A stretch of DNA of 64,000 bases from Spongilla lacustris (GCA_949361645.1 OX442421.1:6023718-6087717), one strand, 5' to 3'; positions 1-11,644 are shown, counted from the first letter of the stretch. Made by a program: numbers and translations. Notes: generated from the letters alone by a model not told the origin.

Positions 1-147
1 CACCTTCCCTCTCCTTCCACACCACCTTCCCTCTCCTCCCACACCACCTTCCCTCTCCTCCCACACCACCTTCCCTCTCCTCCCACACCACCTTCCCTCT
101 CCTCCCACACCACCTTCCCTCTCTTCCCACACCACCTTCCCTCTCCT
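1..147. repeat. ~22-bp minisatellite (CACACCACCTTCCCTCTCC)
   Basis: At least six head-to-tail copies of a C/T-rich unit of about 22 bp, nearly identical, running off the left edge of the window. It lies in the intron upstream of the first visible Rab exon. No coding potential is seen. Confidence 0.9.
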
Positions 148-212
148 TATATATCACCTACCATGGCCCCCTCCTACACACTGCTGTAACATCTTTCCCT
201 CACCATATATAG

Positions 213-2904
213 GGACGCTGCAGGTCATGAGAGGTATCGAGTTTTCATTCCTAGTTACCTTACACAATGCCAGGTTAGTACTTTTATGACCAGTTACCAC
301 TTCAGTTGTGTTGGTAGGTCTGAATAGTCAGAGCCTGAAGGCCTTTGGCTGTAAATGTTCTCAAGTGTAGTGAGGATGCTATTAAATATAAGGGCCCGAG
401 GTGCCATATAAACCAATGCTATAGCATCCTGGCATAGATGTCTAATCATCACTCTACCATCATTCAATCGTGGCTGCCCAGTACTGCTACATAGCCACAT
501 ATTGTACTGAATCTTCAAAATGTCTAGGAGTTATTAAATATAATGCCATTAATAAGACACTGTCATATACATGTATGTATGTATGTGTGTGTGTGTATGT
601 ATGTGTGTATGTATGTATGTATGGATGTATGTATGTATGTATGTATGTATGTATGTATGTTTATATGTATGTACATTTATGCATGCATGCATGAAGTATC
701 ATGTTCTGGCTTCTTCTAGGGGATCATGGTGGTGTATGACATCACCAATCAAAGCTCTTTTGACAACTTACCACACTGGTTAGGGATGAGACAGGTAATC
801 ATTTATGCAGTGTTATGATCAACTAGGGCTGTGGGGCTGAAGATGGGGAGCATATGTATGGATGGACGATATGGATGAATGTATATATGCAGTGGCATAG
901 GAAGGTATTAAAGATTGGGGGGTCTGACTACATAAAAAATGATCCGCAAAATAGCCAGCAGAAGATCACAGAAATGTCAACAAGGGAGGAGGTGCGGGAA
1001 GGGGTGTGCCCCCTCTCGCGCAGAGTGCAGAAACCTTTGAAGAAGTATGATAGTTGGCTTATGAAACCTCATGGTCGCACATAGTTGCTTAAATTACCGG
1101 TACATTTTTATGCTGATTACTGCCAAAGTTATATGATTTTGGAATTTCAGATTGTTCTGAAAGAACACTTTCAGGGGAAAGTGTGGCTACCAGGCTAAAG
1201 GTATCAAACCGACACGTGGATTTATATTTTGTCACTAATACTACGTTCACACAACACAATCTTTTCGTGCCAGCACAGTACGGTATGGCATGGTTCGGTT
1301 CGGTAAAGTTTGACGTGAGTACACGAAGTTCTACCGTGGCTAGATTGAGATATGATAGCAAGCGAATTTGTTTCCATGGTAAAAAAATGGCTGGGTTGAA
1401 TGATTGTAGCTAGTTACGAGAATTTTTTTTTTTTTTTTTTTTTACCCACACAATCTCAAATAATTTTAAAATAGTCCTGCCGTACCAAGCCGTTCTGTAT
1501 CATGCCGTACCATAGATGTGTCATGTGAACGTAGAATTATAGTATGATTGGGCGGTTCTAATAAGTGTCTTTTGAACTCTTTGTGTCCAAAACTGGATGC
1601 ACAACTACTGTAGTAGATGAGTGCAATACGTTGAGAAGGAAGAGAAGCATGCTACATATGCTAGTATGTTTAGGTACATTGCTACATAAACTGTTAGCAA
1701 TGAATCCCTCAGGTTATTATGTGTGCACATTTTTCATGGGGGAGAAGCTTACACGTATTTGTTCAATGCAAGCAGTAGTCATCAATTGATGGCTTGTGGA
1801 CTGCATGCAGCGGTAGAACCGGGGGGGGGGGGGGGGGGGGTAGGGGGGGTATTTACCCCCCCCCCCCCCCCCCCCCAACCGCTTTACCCTGAGCATGATT
1901 TTTGATTTGATTTCATTAATTTACCAGCTGCATGGAAGCGATAAAGCGCAATATTAGCTCTTATATACTTTGCCATCTTACGATCATTTAAACATTGAAG
2001 CAGCAGACAAAGCTTATTGGAGACTATACACAGCCAAATAAGACCCTGCGCCAGACATTAGAATGGAGACAAGCACCGTTTCAGCGATGTTTATATTCGT
2101 GGTCTTGTACCAGGAGTGCAGCTTATGAGAGAATGATTAAAGCACTATCCTTCTTCACTTCTACAACTGATGCCACCAGTGATTCAGTACTCTGAGAAGT
2201 ATTTGCATAGTACTATGAAGCAGTCATTATCACGACCAAACGTGTGGTATCGGGCCACTCCAAACTGGTGACGAGTGCGACATGAAAACCAACACTAACG
2301 GGTTTTTTTTACACGCTAAAGAGAACAGAAAGACAATGTTAGGACTAGTTGACTGTAGCTTGTGACAATAATATTTTTGTGCCACGCCCGCTCATTATGT
2401 ATTCATAGTTTTACCCCCCCCCCCCCCCCCCCCAACTATAAAACACCTTCCGCTGCCCCTGACATGTAAATGTTGCAATATTCGAGCCCATGCAAACATT
2501 CTCAATACACATTTGATGCCTAGTTGTTCAAAAGATCCTTGTGAAACCTGGGCTCACTTGAATTAAGTGTGTGAAGTCCTATGACACTTGAACTATACTG
2601 AAAATCACTTAAATGTTCCGAATAATCAAGTTGTATTCTTTAGTATTCTCCTGACGCTGAAGTGATGCTGGTAGGGAACAAGAGGGATCTTCACTCTGAG
2701 AGGGTTATCAGCAAAGAGAGGGGGCAGCAGTTGGCATCAAGTTTGGGAATCTCCTTCAGAGAAACCAGCTAAGGAAGGAATTGAAAGTGTTGCTGAGGTA
2801 AGTATTGTACAGATGGTTTATGTTAGATCTTCCCCCACTCACGCCACACCATCACTTGTTATTTTCAGGCATTTCATATCTTAGCCAGTGCTGTTCTATT
2901 GAAG
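213..2904 (+). CDS. Rab-family small GTPase, 3' exons (partial, possible frameshift)
   Basis: Four exons fit a Rab GTPase, a membrane-trafficking switch. Exon 213-274 carries a divergent G3 motif (DAAGHE instead of DTAGQE). Exon 720-794 encodes [16 protein letters not shown]. Exon 2644-2797 holds G4 (VGNKRDL) and G5 (ETS/AKEG). Exon 2869-2904 encodes [12 protein letters not shown]. All have clean AG acceptors and GT donors (GTTAGT, GTAATC, GTAAGT, GTAAGT). The P-loop and start lie left of the window. Around 2769 the frame breaks: ACCAGC is followed by TAAGG, and two bases are missing between ETS and AKEG, giving an in-frame stop. This is either a pseudogene mutation or a sequence error. The core resembles Rab26/37 or Rab3/8 types, but I cannot assign the subfamily. 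No C-terminal prenylation cysteines were found. Confidence 0.72.
571..668. repeat. TGTA/TATG microsatellite
   Basis: Imperfect ATGT/GTGT tetranucleotide tract in a Rab-gene intron, ending about 50 bp before the acceptor of the exon at 720. Confidence 0.9.
1241..1534. mobile_element. Short inverted-repeat element (MITE-like)
   Basis: The left end CTACGTTCACACAACACA is matched by the reverse complement of the right end, CTACGTTCACATGACACA (16 of 18). Subterminal GTACGGTATGGCATGG and its complement recur inside. The element is about 294 bp with no coding capacity. No convincing target-site duplication is visible. It lies in a Rab-gene intron. Confidence 0.65.
1820..1877. repeat. Paired poly-G / poly-C tracts
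   Basis: A run of about 20 G, then TAGGGGGGGTATTTA, then a run of about 20 C. The two could form a G/C hairpin. The rest of this Rab intron (1878-2640) has a further C run near 2414-2434 and nothing else I recognise. Confidence 0.85.
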
Positions 2905-2919
2905 GTAAGTGTTCTGTTA

Positions 2920-3180
2920 GAAGGACAAATATATAGGTCTACTATAGTTATTAATGTTCTGATAGAAGGTCTAATATATTCTGATTGAATGTCTAATATA
3001 GTTATTACTGAAGAAGGTCTGATGTAGTTATTAAGTGTTCTGATAGAAGGTCTAATATATTCTGATTGAATGTCTAATATAGTTATTAAGTGTTCTGATA
3101 GAATGTCTAATATAGTGATTAAGTGTTGTGATAGAGGTCTAATATAGTTATTAAATGTTCTGATAGAAGGTCTATAGTTA
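2920..3180 (+). repeat. Degenerate ~33-bp tandem repeat
   Basis: About six diverged copies of a unit containing TTCTGATAGAAGGTCTAATA and TAGTTATTAAGTG, directly after the last clear Rab exon. Confidence 0.75.
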
Positions 3181-3597
3181 AGGGTCCTTGGTCAATTACA
3201 TGTATCTAAATGCATTGCAAAGATACATTCGGGTTGTGTTGCTCATCCAATCCCCTTAAGCCAGCACCCAATATATCCATTTCATTTCACACTCACCAGA
3301 CTGTTTTAGTTACTATGTCCGAGCAACATTGCATTGCAAATTGGTTACACTCTGAACCGTCGTTTTGTAGCATCCCCTAGATATTTGTTTTGCACGTGTT
3401 TTGTTTTTTTTTTTTTTAAGAAACTTATTTAGTTTTATGACCTAACCCTCAAAGTTAGAACGTTTTGTTTACACAATTGATAGATGTTCATGTCACTACA
3501 ATTATACTGTAACATTAATTATTAGTAAAAGGCTTTGCCAAAGTTTTGGTCCTGTGTTATTATTATACATATAGGCACTTTGACTTATGCTGGTGTT

Positions 3598-3752
3598 TAT
3601 TATCTTTCAGCTTCATAATTCTAAGGAAGAAAATGGAAGATGTGAATAAACAGTACATCATTATCTTTCAGCTTCAGTATCCTGCTACTGAGGAAGAAGA
3701 TGTAAAGGGGAAGGAGGCTGATAATAATTATAGGTGGTGGCTAGATCCATAG
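3598..3752 (+). other. Duplicated candidate 3' terminal exon of the Rab gene
   Basis: The block TTATCTTTCAGCTTCA occurs twice, about 60 bp apart (near 3600 and 3660). Each copy is a good 3' splice site followed by a similar sequence (AAGGAAGAA...GATG). Splicing to the first copy adds LHNSKEENGRCE and a stop. Splicing to the second adds about 26 residues ending in NNYRWWLDP. Neither ends in a standard Rab CC or CXC prenylation motif, so this is only a candidate. Confidence 0.3.
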
Positions 3753-3797
3753 ATTTATATGGAATATTCCATATAAAATCTATGCTGGATCTATGGA
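3745..3797. repeat. Near-perfect palindrome
   Basis: The arms CCATAGATTTATATGGAAT and ATTCCATATAAAATCTATG meet at GGAATATTCC. They form a hairpin of about 20 bp per arm, just before the stop of the second candidate Rab terminal exon. From 3798 to 4560 I see nothing else supportable. Confidence 0.8.
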
Positions 3798-4571
3798 TAC
3801 TTCTTGTGATTCACAGTGTATATTGTGCTGTTAGCTTTTTACTATGCTTTTGGACATCGTGCTTTAACATGCATGCAGATGTGGGGAGTGCTATTTTCTG
3901 CCATGCACAACAACAAATTAAGAGCTGTCTTGGAGTCACTTCCACGGGGAAGTAGGCTCTGGACTTAATGCAGACCTGTCTCAGGGAATTGGAGAAAGCT
4001 TTGACAACTCAGCTGCTCATTTCTAATATTTGCCAACAGGGGGGTGCAGCCTTATAGAGGCAGCTGAGATGAGGGAGCACACACCAATGGTACCAAGTTG
4101 GGGTGGGGTTTGCATCCCTCATCTTATGGAGCAAGATAGGTGCAGCTGTGCATGCATGCACAGGGGGAAAAGTTGGAATAAATGTGGCCATTACAAATGT
4201 GTGAGTAAACATGGTTTATGCTATAGTAAATAAGACATATTTACTGTAGCAAGAAATGTCAGTCACATATGTTTACACTTACACCACATTTGTTTCAGTA
4301 TACTCTTGCCATCCATTGTTCAACCACACAATCTCAAGCCACCTTTCAACTTTATTCATGGTTGAACCTGTCCTTAGTGAGGGCCAATTTTGTCCAGTTC
4401 CCACAATTAGAATGTTTGAAGCATACAATGCATTCATATAAGTTCCATTGTTTAAAACAGCGCATTTGAAAGGTCTATATATTTGTAGGGGATGAGGGAT
4501 GAGGGGGGAGTGTAATAGTACAACGAGTTGCCAAATGTGTGGTATTGTGTGTGTACACCACATCATTACAC

Positions 4572-5698
4572 TGTCCGATCACCCACATCATCACACTGTC
4601 CCATCACCCACATCATCACTGTCCCACATCATCACTGTCCCATCACCCACATCATCACACTGTCCCATCACCCACATCATCACACTGTCCCATCACCCAC
4701 ATCATCACAATGTTCCCATCACCCAAATCATCACACTGTCCCATCACCCAAATCATCACACTGTCCCATCACCCACATCATCACTGTCCCATCACCCACA
4801 TCATCACATTGTCCCATCACCCAAATCATCACACTGTCCCATCACCCACATCATCACTGTCCCATCACCTGTCCCATCACCCACATCATCACACTGTCCC
4901 ATCACCCACATCATCACACTGTCCCATCACCCACATCACAATGTTCCATCACCCAAATCATCACACTGTCCCATCACCCACATCATCACAATGTTCCCAT
5001 CACCCAAATCATCACACTGTCCCATCACCCACATCATCACAATGTTCCCATCACCCACATCATCACACTGTCCCATCACCCACATCATCACACTGTCGCA
5101 TTACCCACATCATCACTGTTGCATCACCCACATCATCACATTGTCCCATCACCCAAATCATCACACTGTCCCATCACCCACATCATCACTGTCCCATCAC
5201 CCACATCATCACTGTCCCATCACCCACATCATCACACTGTCCCATCACCCACATCATCACACTGTCCCATCACCCACATCACAATGTTCCCATCACCCAA
5301 ATCATCACACTGTCCCATCACCCACATCATCACAATGTTCCCATCACCCAAATCATCACACTGTCCCATCACCCACATCATCACAATGTTCCCATCACCC
5401 AAATCATCACACTGTCCCATCACCCACATCATCACAATGTTCCCATCACCCAAATCATCACAATGTTCCCATCACCCACATCATCACAATGTTCCCATCA
5501 CCCACATCATCACACTGTCCCATCACCCACATTATCACTGTCCCATCACCCACATCATCACACTGTCACCCAAATCATCACACTGTCGCATTACCCACAT
5601 CATCACACTGTCCCATCACCCAAATCATCACACTGTCCCATCACCCAAATCATCACACTGTCCCATCACCCAAATCATCACACTGTCCCATCACCCAC
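4572..5698. repeat. Minisatellite, ~25-bp unit (CATCACCCACATCATCAC)
   Basis: About 45 copies of CATCACCCACATCATCAC plus a short variable linker (ACTGTCC, TGTCC or AATGTTCC). All three forward frames are open for about 400 codons because the unit has no stops. This is low-complexity His/Ser/Pro/Thr sequence, not evidence of a gene. The flank 5700-6340 has no recognisable gene. Confidence 0.95.
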
Positions 5699-6340
5699 AT
5701 GGAATAATCAACAGTAGCAAAACCATTAACCACAACAGCTGCAGGACAAGTTCTGACATCCAATGTCTAGACCATGAAGAGACAGCTATCCCACCTATGA
5801 CCACCAAGCAGGATAACAGCCTGCCAGATGGTGCTAGCAAAAAGTGGTGAGGCTACCTAACCAGATTCACCACATATGTGGGAAACTGCACTGCATCTGG
5901 TACCCTAATCCGCCACAGACCAACATAATGCAGGAAGTATGTCCATCCACTGTCACAGCAACATTCACCCTACGCACACTTGACTTTTGGTTAGGGCCTC
6001 ATTAGAGATGGCTTCCATCAGACTGATCCAGGCATGTGTACAAGTGTGGGAGTGACCAGTTGGAAACTCTTGCTCCCCTGCGGACATCTTGTTCAAGTCT
6101 GCCAGACAAGGAATGCTGTTAAAATTGTCTAAAGTTATTTTATACTGCTACACTGAATGGCAGTGAGGTGGAGGTCCTTATGTGAGTGATGTGTGTCTGT
6201 TACTCCACCAACCCTCACATCACTGTGCGGATATAATTAGCAAAATGGCCTTTTGTTGCAAGCACAGTCTGTGATCTTACAGAGCTGTATCACTGCCACC
6301 TGCAGTAATCACTTTGCACAAGTCTGATTATTCAGTTTAT

Positions 6341-6408
<68 letters not shown>

Positions 6409-6440
6409 ACACACCACCACCACCACCACCACCACCACAC
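6341..6440. repeat. (CA)n followed by (CCA)n microsatellite
   Basis: About 30 CA dinucleotides followed by about 9 CCA/ACC triplets. The sequence from 6441 to 6860 has no recognisable feature. Confidence 0.95.
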
Positions 6441-6861
6441 ATGCCACAGTACATAAAACCATGAAATCAAAGCCTTGGAGGTCACCTCTTGCACAGAGCT
6501 GACAGCTGCACATTATGGGTCTTCCAAACATTTGATGTGCCTGATCGCTGACACCAAACAGCTATGATTGGCCATTACTCAGGCAGCTGTGAGAGATGCC
6601 AGTGCATATTGGAATGCAAGCATGTTTTAACAGTACATGCATTGCAAGTGTTTGCCTTCCTTATAGAGCACACCTTGGCATAGACTGCCAGCCAGTACCA
6701 GAAATGTGTATAGGATACATAACAGTAACGATGCATAACTGTAAAGGTACATAGCTGTAAATATACATAATATTAATTAACCTGATCAATCTAGAGTAAT
6801 ATCGTAATTACTTTGTGCACTTTTAAAAAAACATTGTGAGTGTCTGAAAAGTGCATTGCTG

Positions 6862-7440
6862 TCACCTGCCCCTCTCATGCACTCCTCCCCATCCCCATGC
6901 ACTCCTCCCTGTCCCCCATGCACTCCTCCCCACCCCCATGCACTCCTCCCCAGCACTGCTCCTCCCTGTCCCCCATGCACTCCTCCCCTCCCCGTGCACT
7001 CCTCCTCATCCCCATACACATACTTGATGAGCCCCAGCCTGTCCCCATGCACTCTTCCCCATCCCATGCACTCCTCCCCTCTCCATGCACTCCTCCCCAC
7101 CCCCATGCACTCCTCCCCAGCACTGCTCCTCCCTGTCCCCCATGCACTCCTCCCCTCCCCGTGCACTCCTCCTCATCCCCATACACATACTTGATGAGCC
7201 CCCAGCCTGTCCCCATGCACTCTTCCCCATCCCATGCACTCCTCCCCTCTCCATGCACTCCTCCCCATCCCCCATGCACTCCTCCCCTCTCCATGCACTC
7301 CTCCCCTCTCCATGCACTCCTCCCCTCTCCATGCACTCCTCCCCTCTCCATGCACTCCTCCCCTCTCCATGCACTCCTCCCCTCTCCATGCACTTCTCCC
7401 CTCTCCATGCACTCCTCCCCCTCCCCCATGCCCCATGCAG
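6862..7440. repeat. ~17-bp minisatellite with 167-bp higher-order repeat
   Basis: The unit is CATGCACTCCTCCCC with variable CT-rich linkers. A longer block starting CAGCACTGCTCCTCCCTG at about 6951 recurs at about 7118, including the unusual CATACACATACTTGATGAG insert, so a 167-bp segment was duplicated as one piece. All frames are open, but the translation is low-complexity Pro/Ser/His. Confidence 0.93.
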
Positions 7441-7455
7441 GTCCTTCATCCTCCT

Positions 7456-8112
7456 TTGTCCCCCTAGCCTCCCCTAGCCTCCCCTATCTCCCCCCTAGCC
7501 TCCCCTATGTCCCCCCTAGCCTCCCCTTTGTCCCCCCTAGCCTCCCCTTTGTCCCCTAGCCTCCCCTTTGTCCCCCCTAGCCTCCCCTTTGTCCTCCTAG
7601 CCTCCCCTTTGTCCCCCCTAGCCTCCCCTTTGTCCCCTAGCCTCCCCTTTGTCCCCCTAGCCTCCCCTTTGTCCCCCCTAGCCTCCCCTTTGTCCCCCTA
7701 GCCTCCCCTTTGTCCCCCTAGCCTCCCCTTTGTCCCCCTAGCCTCCCCTTTGTCCCCTAGCCTCCCCTTTGTCCCCCCTAGCCTCCTCTTTGTCCCCCTA
7801 GCCTCCCCTTTGTCCCCCTAGCCTTCCCTTTGTCCCCCCTAGCCTCCCCTTTGTCCCCCTAGCCTCCCCTTTGTCCCCCTAGCCTCCCCTTTGTCCCCTA
7901 GCCTCCCCTTTGTCCCCCCTAGCCTCCTCTTTGTCCCCCTAGCCTCCCCTTTGTCCCCCTAGCCTTCCCTTTGTCCCCCCTAGCCTCCCCTTTGTCCCCC
8001 TAGCCTCCCCTTTGTCCGCCTAGCCTCCCCTTTGTCCCCCTAGCCTCCCCTTTGTCCCCCCTAGCCTCCCCTTTGTCCCCCCTAGCCTCCCCTTTGTCCC
8101 CCCTAGCCTCCC
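7456..8112. repeat. ~22-bp minisatellite (CCTAGCCTCCCCTTTGTC)
   Basis: About 30 copies of CCTAGCCTCCCCTTTGTC plus 3-5 C residues. The linker C number varies and occasional TTCC or CTCTT variants mark sub-blocks (7780-7840 and 7920-7980 look duplicated). 8113-8260 is unique sequence. Confidence 0.95.
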
Positions 8113-8261
8113 CTGACTGCTGACTGTTTGCCCAACATATGGGTGAATAGGGGAGCACCCTACCTAAACAGCTCCAGTGCGACGCAGGCCACAAGCTGGA
8201 ACCTGCGTCCCAGATCTGGACACTGGTCCAGACTGGACTAGTCAGGTTTAAATGAAAGTTC

Positions 8262-8712
8262 ATACGCCCCATAGGCCCCATAGGCCCCATAGGCCCCATA
8301 GGCCCCATAGGCCCCATAGGCCCCATAGGCCCCATAGGCCCCATAGGCCCCATAGGCCCCATAGGCCCCATAGGCCCCATAGGCCCCATAGGCCCCATAG
8401 GCCCCATAGGCCCCATAGGCCCCATAGGCCCCATAGGCCCCATAGGCCCCATAGGCCCCATAGGCCCCATAGGCCCCATAGGCCCCATAGGCCCCATAGG
8501 CTCCATAGGCCCCATATGCCCCATAGGCCCCATAGGCCCCATAGGCCCCATAGGCCCCATAGGCCCCATAGGCCCCATAGGCCCCATAGGCCCCATAGGC
8601 CCCATAGGCCTCACAGGCCCCATATGCCCCATAGGCCCCATATGCCCCATATGCCCCATAGGCCCCATATGCCCCATAGGCCCCATATAGCCCCATAGGC
8701 CTCACAGGCCCT
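8262..8712. repeat. 9-bp minisatellite (CCCCATAGG), ~49 copies
   Basis: Nearly perfect tandem array of CCCCATAGG. The unit length is a multiple of three and has no stops, so several frames on both strands are open. One reads as PMG collagen-like triplets on the minus strand and another as YGA triplets. Variants (CTCCATAGG, CCCCATATG) cluster towards the right end, as expected for array-edge decay. Confidence 0.96.
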
Positions 8713-8859
8713 GCTAGACTAGACAAAGACTATAGATTGCCAAGCTCCACAAACTTAGTCTGCCCACAAAACTAACTGCCCTGCCATTTTTGGAATACAT
8801 CCTAATATATAGACTGTTATCTCTTGTATGACTGATCATAGGTGTCCAATTCCACCACC

Positions 8860-8860
<1 letters not shown>

Positions 8861-8892
<32 letters not shown>
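8861..8892. repeat. Poly-C tract (~32)
   Basis: Uninterrupted C run of about 32 between the 9-bp array and the polypyrimidine array. No gene is seen from 8713 to 9060. Confidence 0.95.
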
Positions 8893-9064
8893 AGTTGTAA
8901 TAAACACAGTGTCTGAGGTAATAAAAGAGGAATGCAGGTGGGTTCCCTTGCAGCATTTAGAGTATTTAATATGACACTTTATTATGTAACCTTGCAGCAT
9001 ATAGCGTATTTAATATGACACATTATTATGTAACCTGCATTTATACACTTTTTTCTTGTTCCTG

Positions 9065-10725
9065 TCTTGTTCACCTCCTCCCTCCTCCTCCCCTTTCATC
9101 ACCTCCTCCCCTCCTTCCATTTCATCACTTCCTCCCTCCTCCTTCCATTTCATCACCTCCTCCCCTTTCATCACCTCCTCCCTCCTCCTTTCCTTTCATC
9201 ACCTCCTCCCTCCTCCTCCCCTTTCATCACCTCCTCCCTCCTCCCCTTTCATCACCTCCTCCCCTCCTCCCCTTTCATCACCTCCTCCCTCCTCCTTTCC
9301 TTTCATCACCTCCTCCCTCCTCCTCCCCTTTCATCACCTCCTCCCTCCTCCTTTCCTTTCATCACCTCCTCCCTCCTCCTCCCCTTTCATCACCTCCTCC
9401 CTCCTCCTTTCCTTTCATCACCTCCTCCCTCCTCCTCCCCTTTCATCACCTCCTCCCTCCTCCTTTCCTTTCATCACCTCCTCCCTCCTCCTCCTTTCCT
9501 TTCATCACCTCCTCCCTCCTCCTCCCCTTTCATCACCTCCTCCCTCCTCTTCCCCTTTCATCACCTCCTCCCTCCTCCCCTTTCATCACCTCCTCCTCCT
9601 CCTTTCCTTTCATCACCTCCTCCCTCCTCCTCCCCTTTCATCACCTCCTCCCTCCTCCTTTCCTTTCATCACCTCCTCCTCCTCCTCCCCTTTCATCACC
9701 TCCTCCCTCCTCCTTTCCTTTCATCACCTCCTCCCTCCTCCTCCTCTTTCATCACCTCCTCCCTCCTCCTTTCCTTTCATCACCTCCTCCCTCCTCCTTT
9801 CCTTTCATCACCTCCTCCCTCCTCCTCCCCTTTCATCACCTCCTCCCCTTTCATCACCTCCTCCTCCTCCTTTCCTTTCATCACCTCCTCCCTCCTCCTC
9901 CCCTTTCATCACCTCCTCCCTCCTCCTCCCCTTTCATCACCTCCTCCCTCCTCCTCCCCTTTCATCACCTCCTCCCTCCTCCCCTTTCATCACCTCCTCC
10001 TCCTCCTTTCCTTTCATCACCTCCTCCCTCCTCCTCCCCTTTCATCACCTCCTCCCTCCTCCTCCCCTTTCATCACCTCCTCCCTCCTCCTTTCCTTTCA
10101 TCACCTCCTCCCTCCTCCTCCTCTTTCATCACCTCCTCCCTCCTCCTTTCCTTTCATCACCTCCTCCCTCCTCCTTTCCTTTCATCACCTCCTCCCTCCT
10201 CCTTTCCTTTCATCACCTCCTCCCCTTTCATCACCTCCTCCTTCCTTTCATCACCTCCTCCCCTCCTTCCCTTTCATCACTTCCTCCCTCCTCCTTCCTT
10301 TCATCACCTCCTCCCCTCTCCTTCCATTTCATCACCTCCTCCCCTCTCCTTCCATTTCATCACCTCCTCCCCTCTCCTTCCATTTCATCACCTCCTCCCC
10401 TCTCCTTCCATTTCATCACCTCCTCCCCTCTCCTTCCATTTCATCACCTCCTCCCCTCTCCTTCCATTTCATCACCTCCTCCCCTCTCCTTCCATTTCAT
10501 CACCTCCTCCCCTCTCCTTCCATTTCATCACCTCCTCCCCTCTCCTTCCATTTCATCACCTCCTCCCCTCTCCTTCCATTTCATCACCTCCTCCCCTCTC
10601 CTTCCATTTCATCACCTCCTCCCCTCTCCTTCCATTTCATCACCTCCTCCCTCCTCATCACCTCCTTTCCTTTCATCACCTCCTCCCTCCTCCTTCCCTC
10701 CTCCTCCCCTTTCATCCCCTCCTCC
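9065..10725. repeat. 1.65-kb polypyrimidine minisatellite (CTTTCATCACCTCCTCC)
   Basis: Tandem units of roughly 25-28 bp built from CTTTCATCACCTCCTCC and CT-rich linkers. The section 10310-10650 is a homogeneous 28-bp sub-array of about 12 copies with TCTCCTTCCATTTCATCA. The + strand is almost purely pyrimidine except for the ATCA of each unit. Three forward frames are open for about 570-600 codons, purely from composition. 10726-11100 shows no recognisable gene. Confidence 0.96.
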
Positions 10726-11099
10726 CTTCTTCACACACCTTTTCCCTCCATATCCTATTGCCTTGCCTGTTATATTATGCAAGGGTAGTTTGAAGGTTTT
10801 GTCAGAGGACTGTGTGAGATGCGATACAGATGGCCAAACGTTCTGCTGGTTCTGCCATATATAGTTCAGTTTAATGTTTAAATGATCACACGTTACCCTT
10901 GGGGAACGTTCGTTCCTTAAGGGTAACACACATTTGCTGGCCTCTAAATCTCACAAGATATCTATACACAAATACTTCACTATGTGGCATCCCAATATCC
11001 GCCTGTACTTGGCTGATAGTGCTCCAGACATTTTATGTTATACACGCTACCCCTTGGGGGGAACATGATGCTTGTGCAGATAGGCATTAAGATCAATTT

Positions 11100-11276
11100 T
11101 GCTATGCATCATCACTTGACCATCACTCATTACATCATCGCTTGACCATCACTCATTACATCATCACTTGACCATCACTCATTACATCATCACTTGACCA
11201 TCACTCATTACGTCATCACTTGACCATCACTCATTACGTCATCACTTGACCATTACTCATTACATCATCACTTATC
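11100..11276. repeat. 23-bp minisatellite (CATCACTTGACCATCACT)
   Basis: About seven nearly identical copies, each CATCACTTGACCATCACT plus CATTA, immediately before a good splice-acceptor sequence at 11290. Confidence 0.93.
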
Positions 11277-11290
11277 TCCACCCTTTCTAG

Positions 11291-11600
11291 AATGCATGCC
11301 CCAAACCTGTCCCTTGGTACGCTGTCATTAACAAGAAGAAATTCGAAGCTGCAGAAATGCACTCGAAGTCATTGTTTCAGAATTTCTGTCCACATCCAGT
11401 GATACTACCACTGAAGGATACTTCAAATACCATAGAGTTCCTATTTTGGCAATGTTACATGATCAATACTGGACATGGGGGAGCGTCCAGTCCCCAGTCC
11501 CACCACTACTATGACTTGGAATGTGCTCGCTTCATACGTGAAATAACTAACCGTTATATGGAAATCTCTACATGTAAATGTATTCTTTGTGTACAATAAA
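11291..11600 (+). CDS. Candidate terminal exon of an unrecognised + strand gene
   Basis: A pyrimidine-rich acceptor (CCACCCTTTCTAG) precedes an open frame of about 102 codons, starting NACPKPVPWYAVINKK and ending at the stop at 11597-11599. An AATAAA polyadenylation signal overlaps the stop at 11595-11600. The end lies 45 bp from the stop of the convergent DPY19-like gene, which fits a 3' terminal exon. I do not recognise the protein. It could be the distant end of the Rab-like unit, a separate gene, or chance. No upstream exon was identified in the satellite block. Confidence 0.35.
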
Positions 11601-11644
11601 TAAAAACAATCGTTTGTTGCTATGGTTGCAAGTAGCAGTATACC

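Noticed and set aside
4499..5850. 400-codon His/Ser/Pro/Thr open frames
   Set aside because: Three overlapping forward frames are equally open because the repeat has no stop codons. Low complexity.
6786..7559. Several 110-240-codon frames over the CATGCACTCCTCCCC array
   Set aside because: Open on both strands in several frames. Explained by the repeat alone.
8000..8726. Collagen-like (PMG)n and (GAY)n open frames on the minus strand
   Set aside because: A stop-free 9-bp tandem unit keeps several frames open at once. No splice or start context, so treated as a minisatellite.
9015..10864. 570-600-codon Pro/Leu/Ser open frames
   Set aside because: Artefact of a polypyrimidine tandem array. 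All three frames are open.
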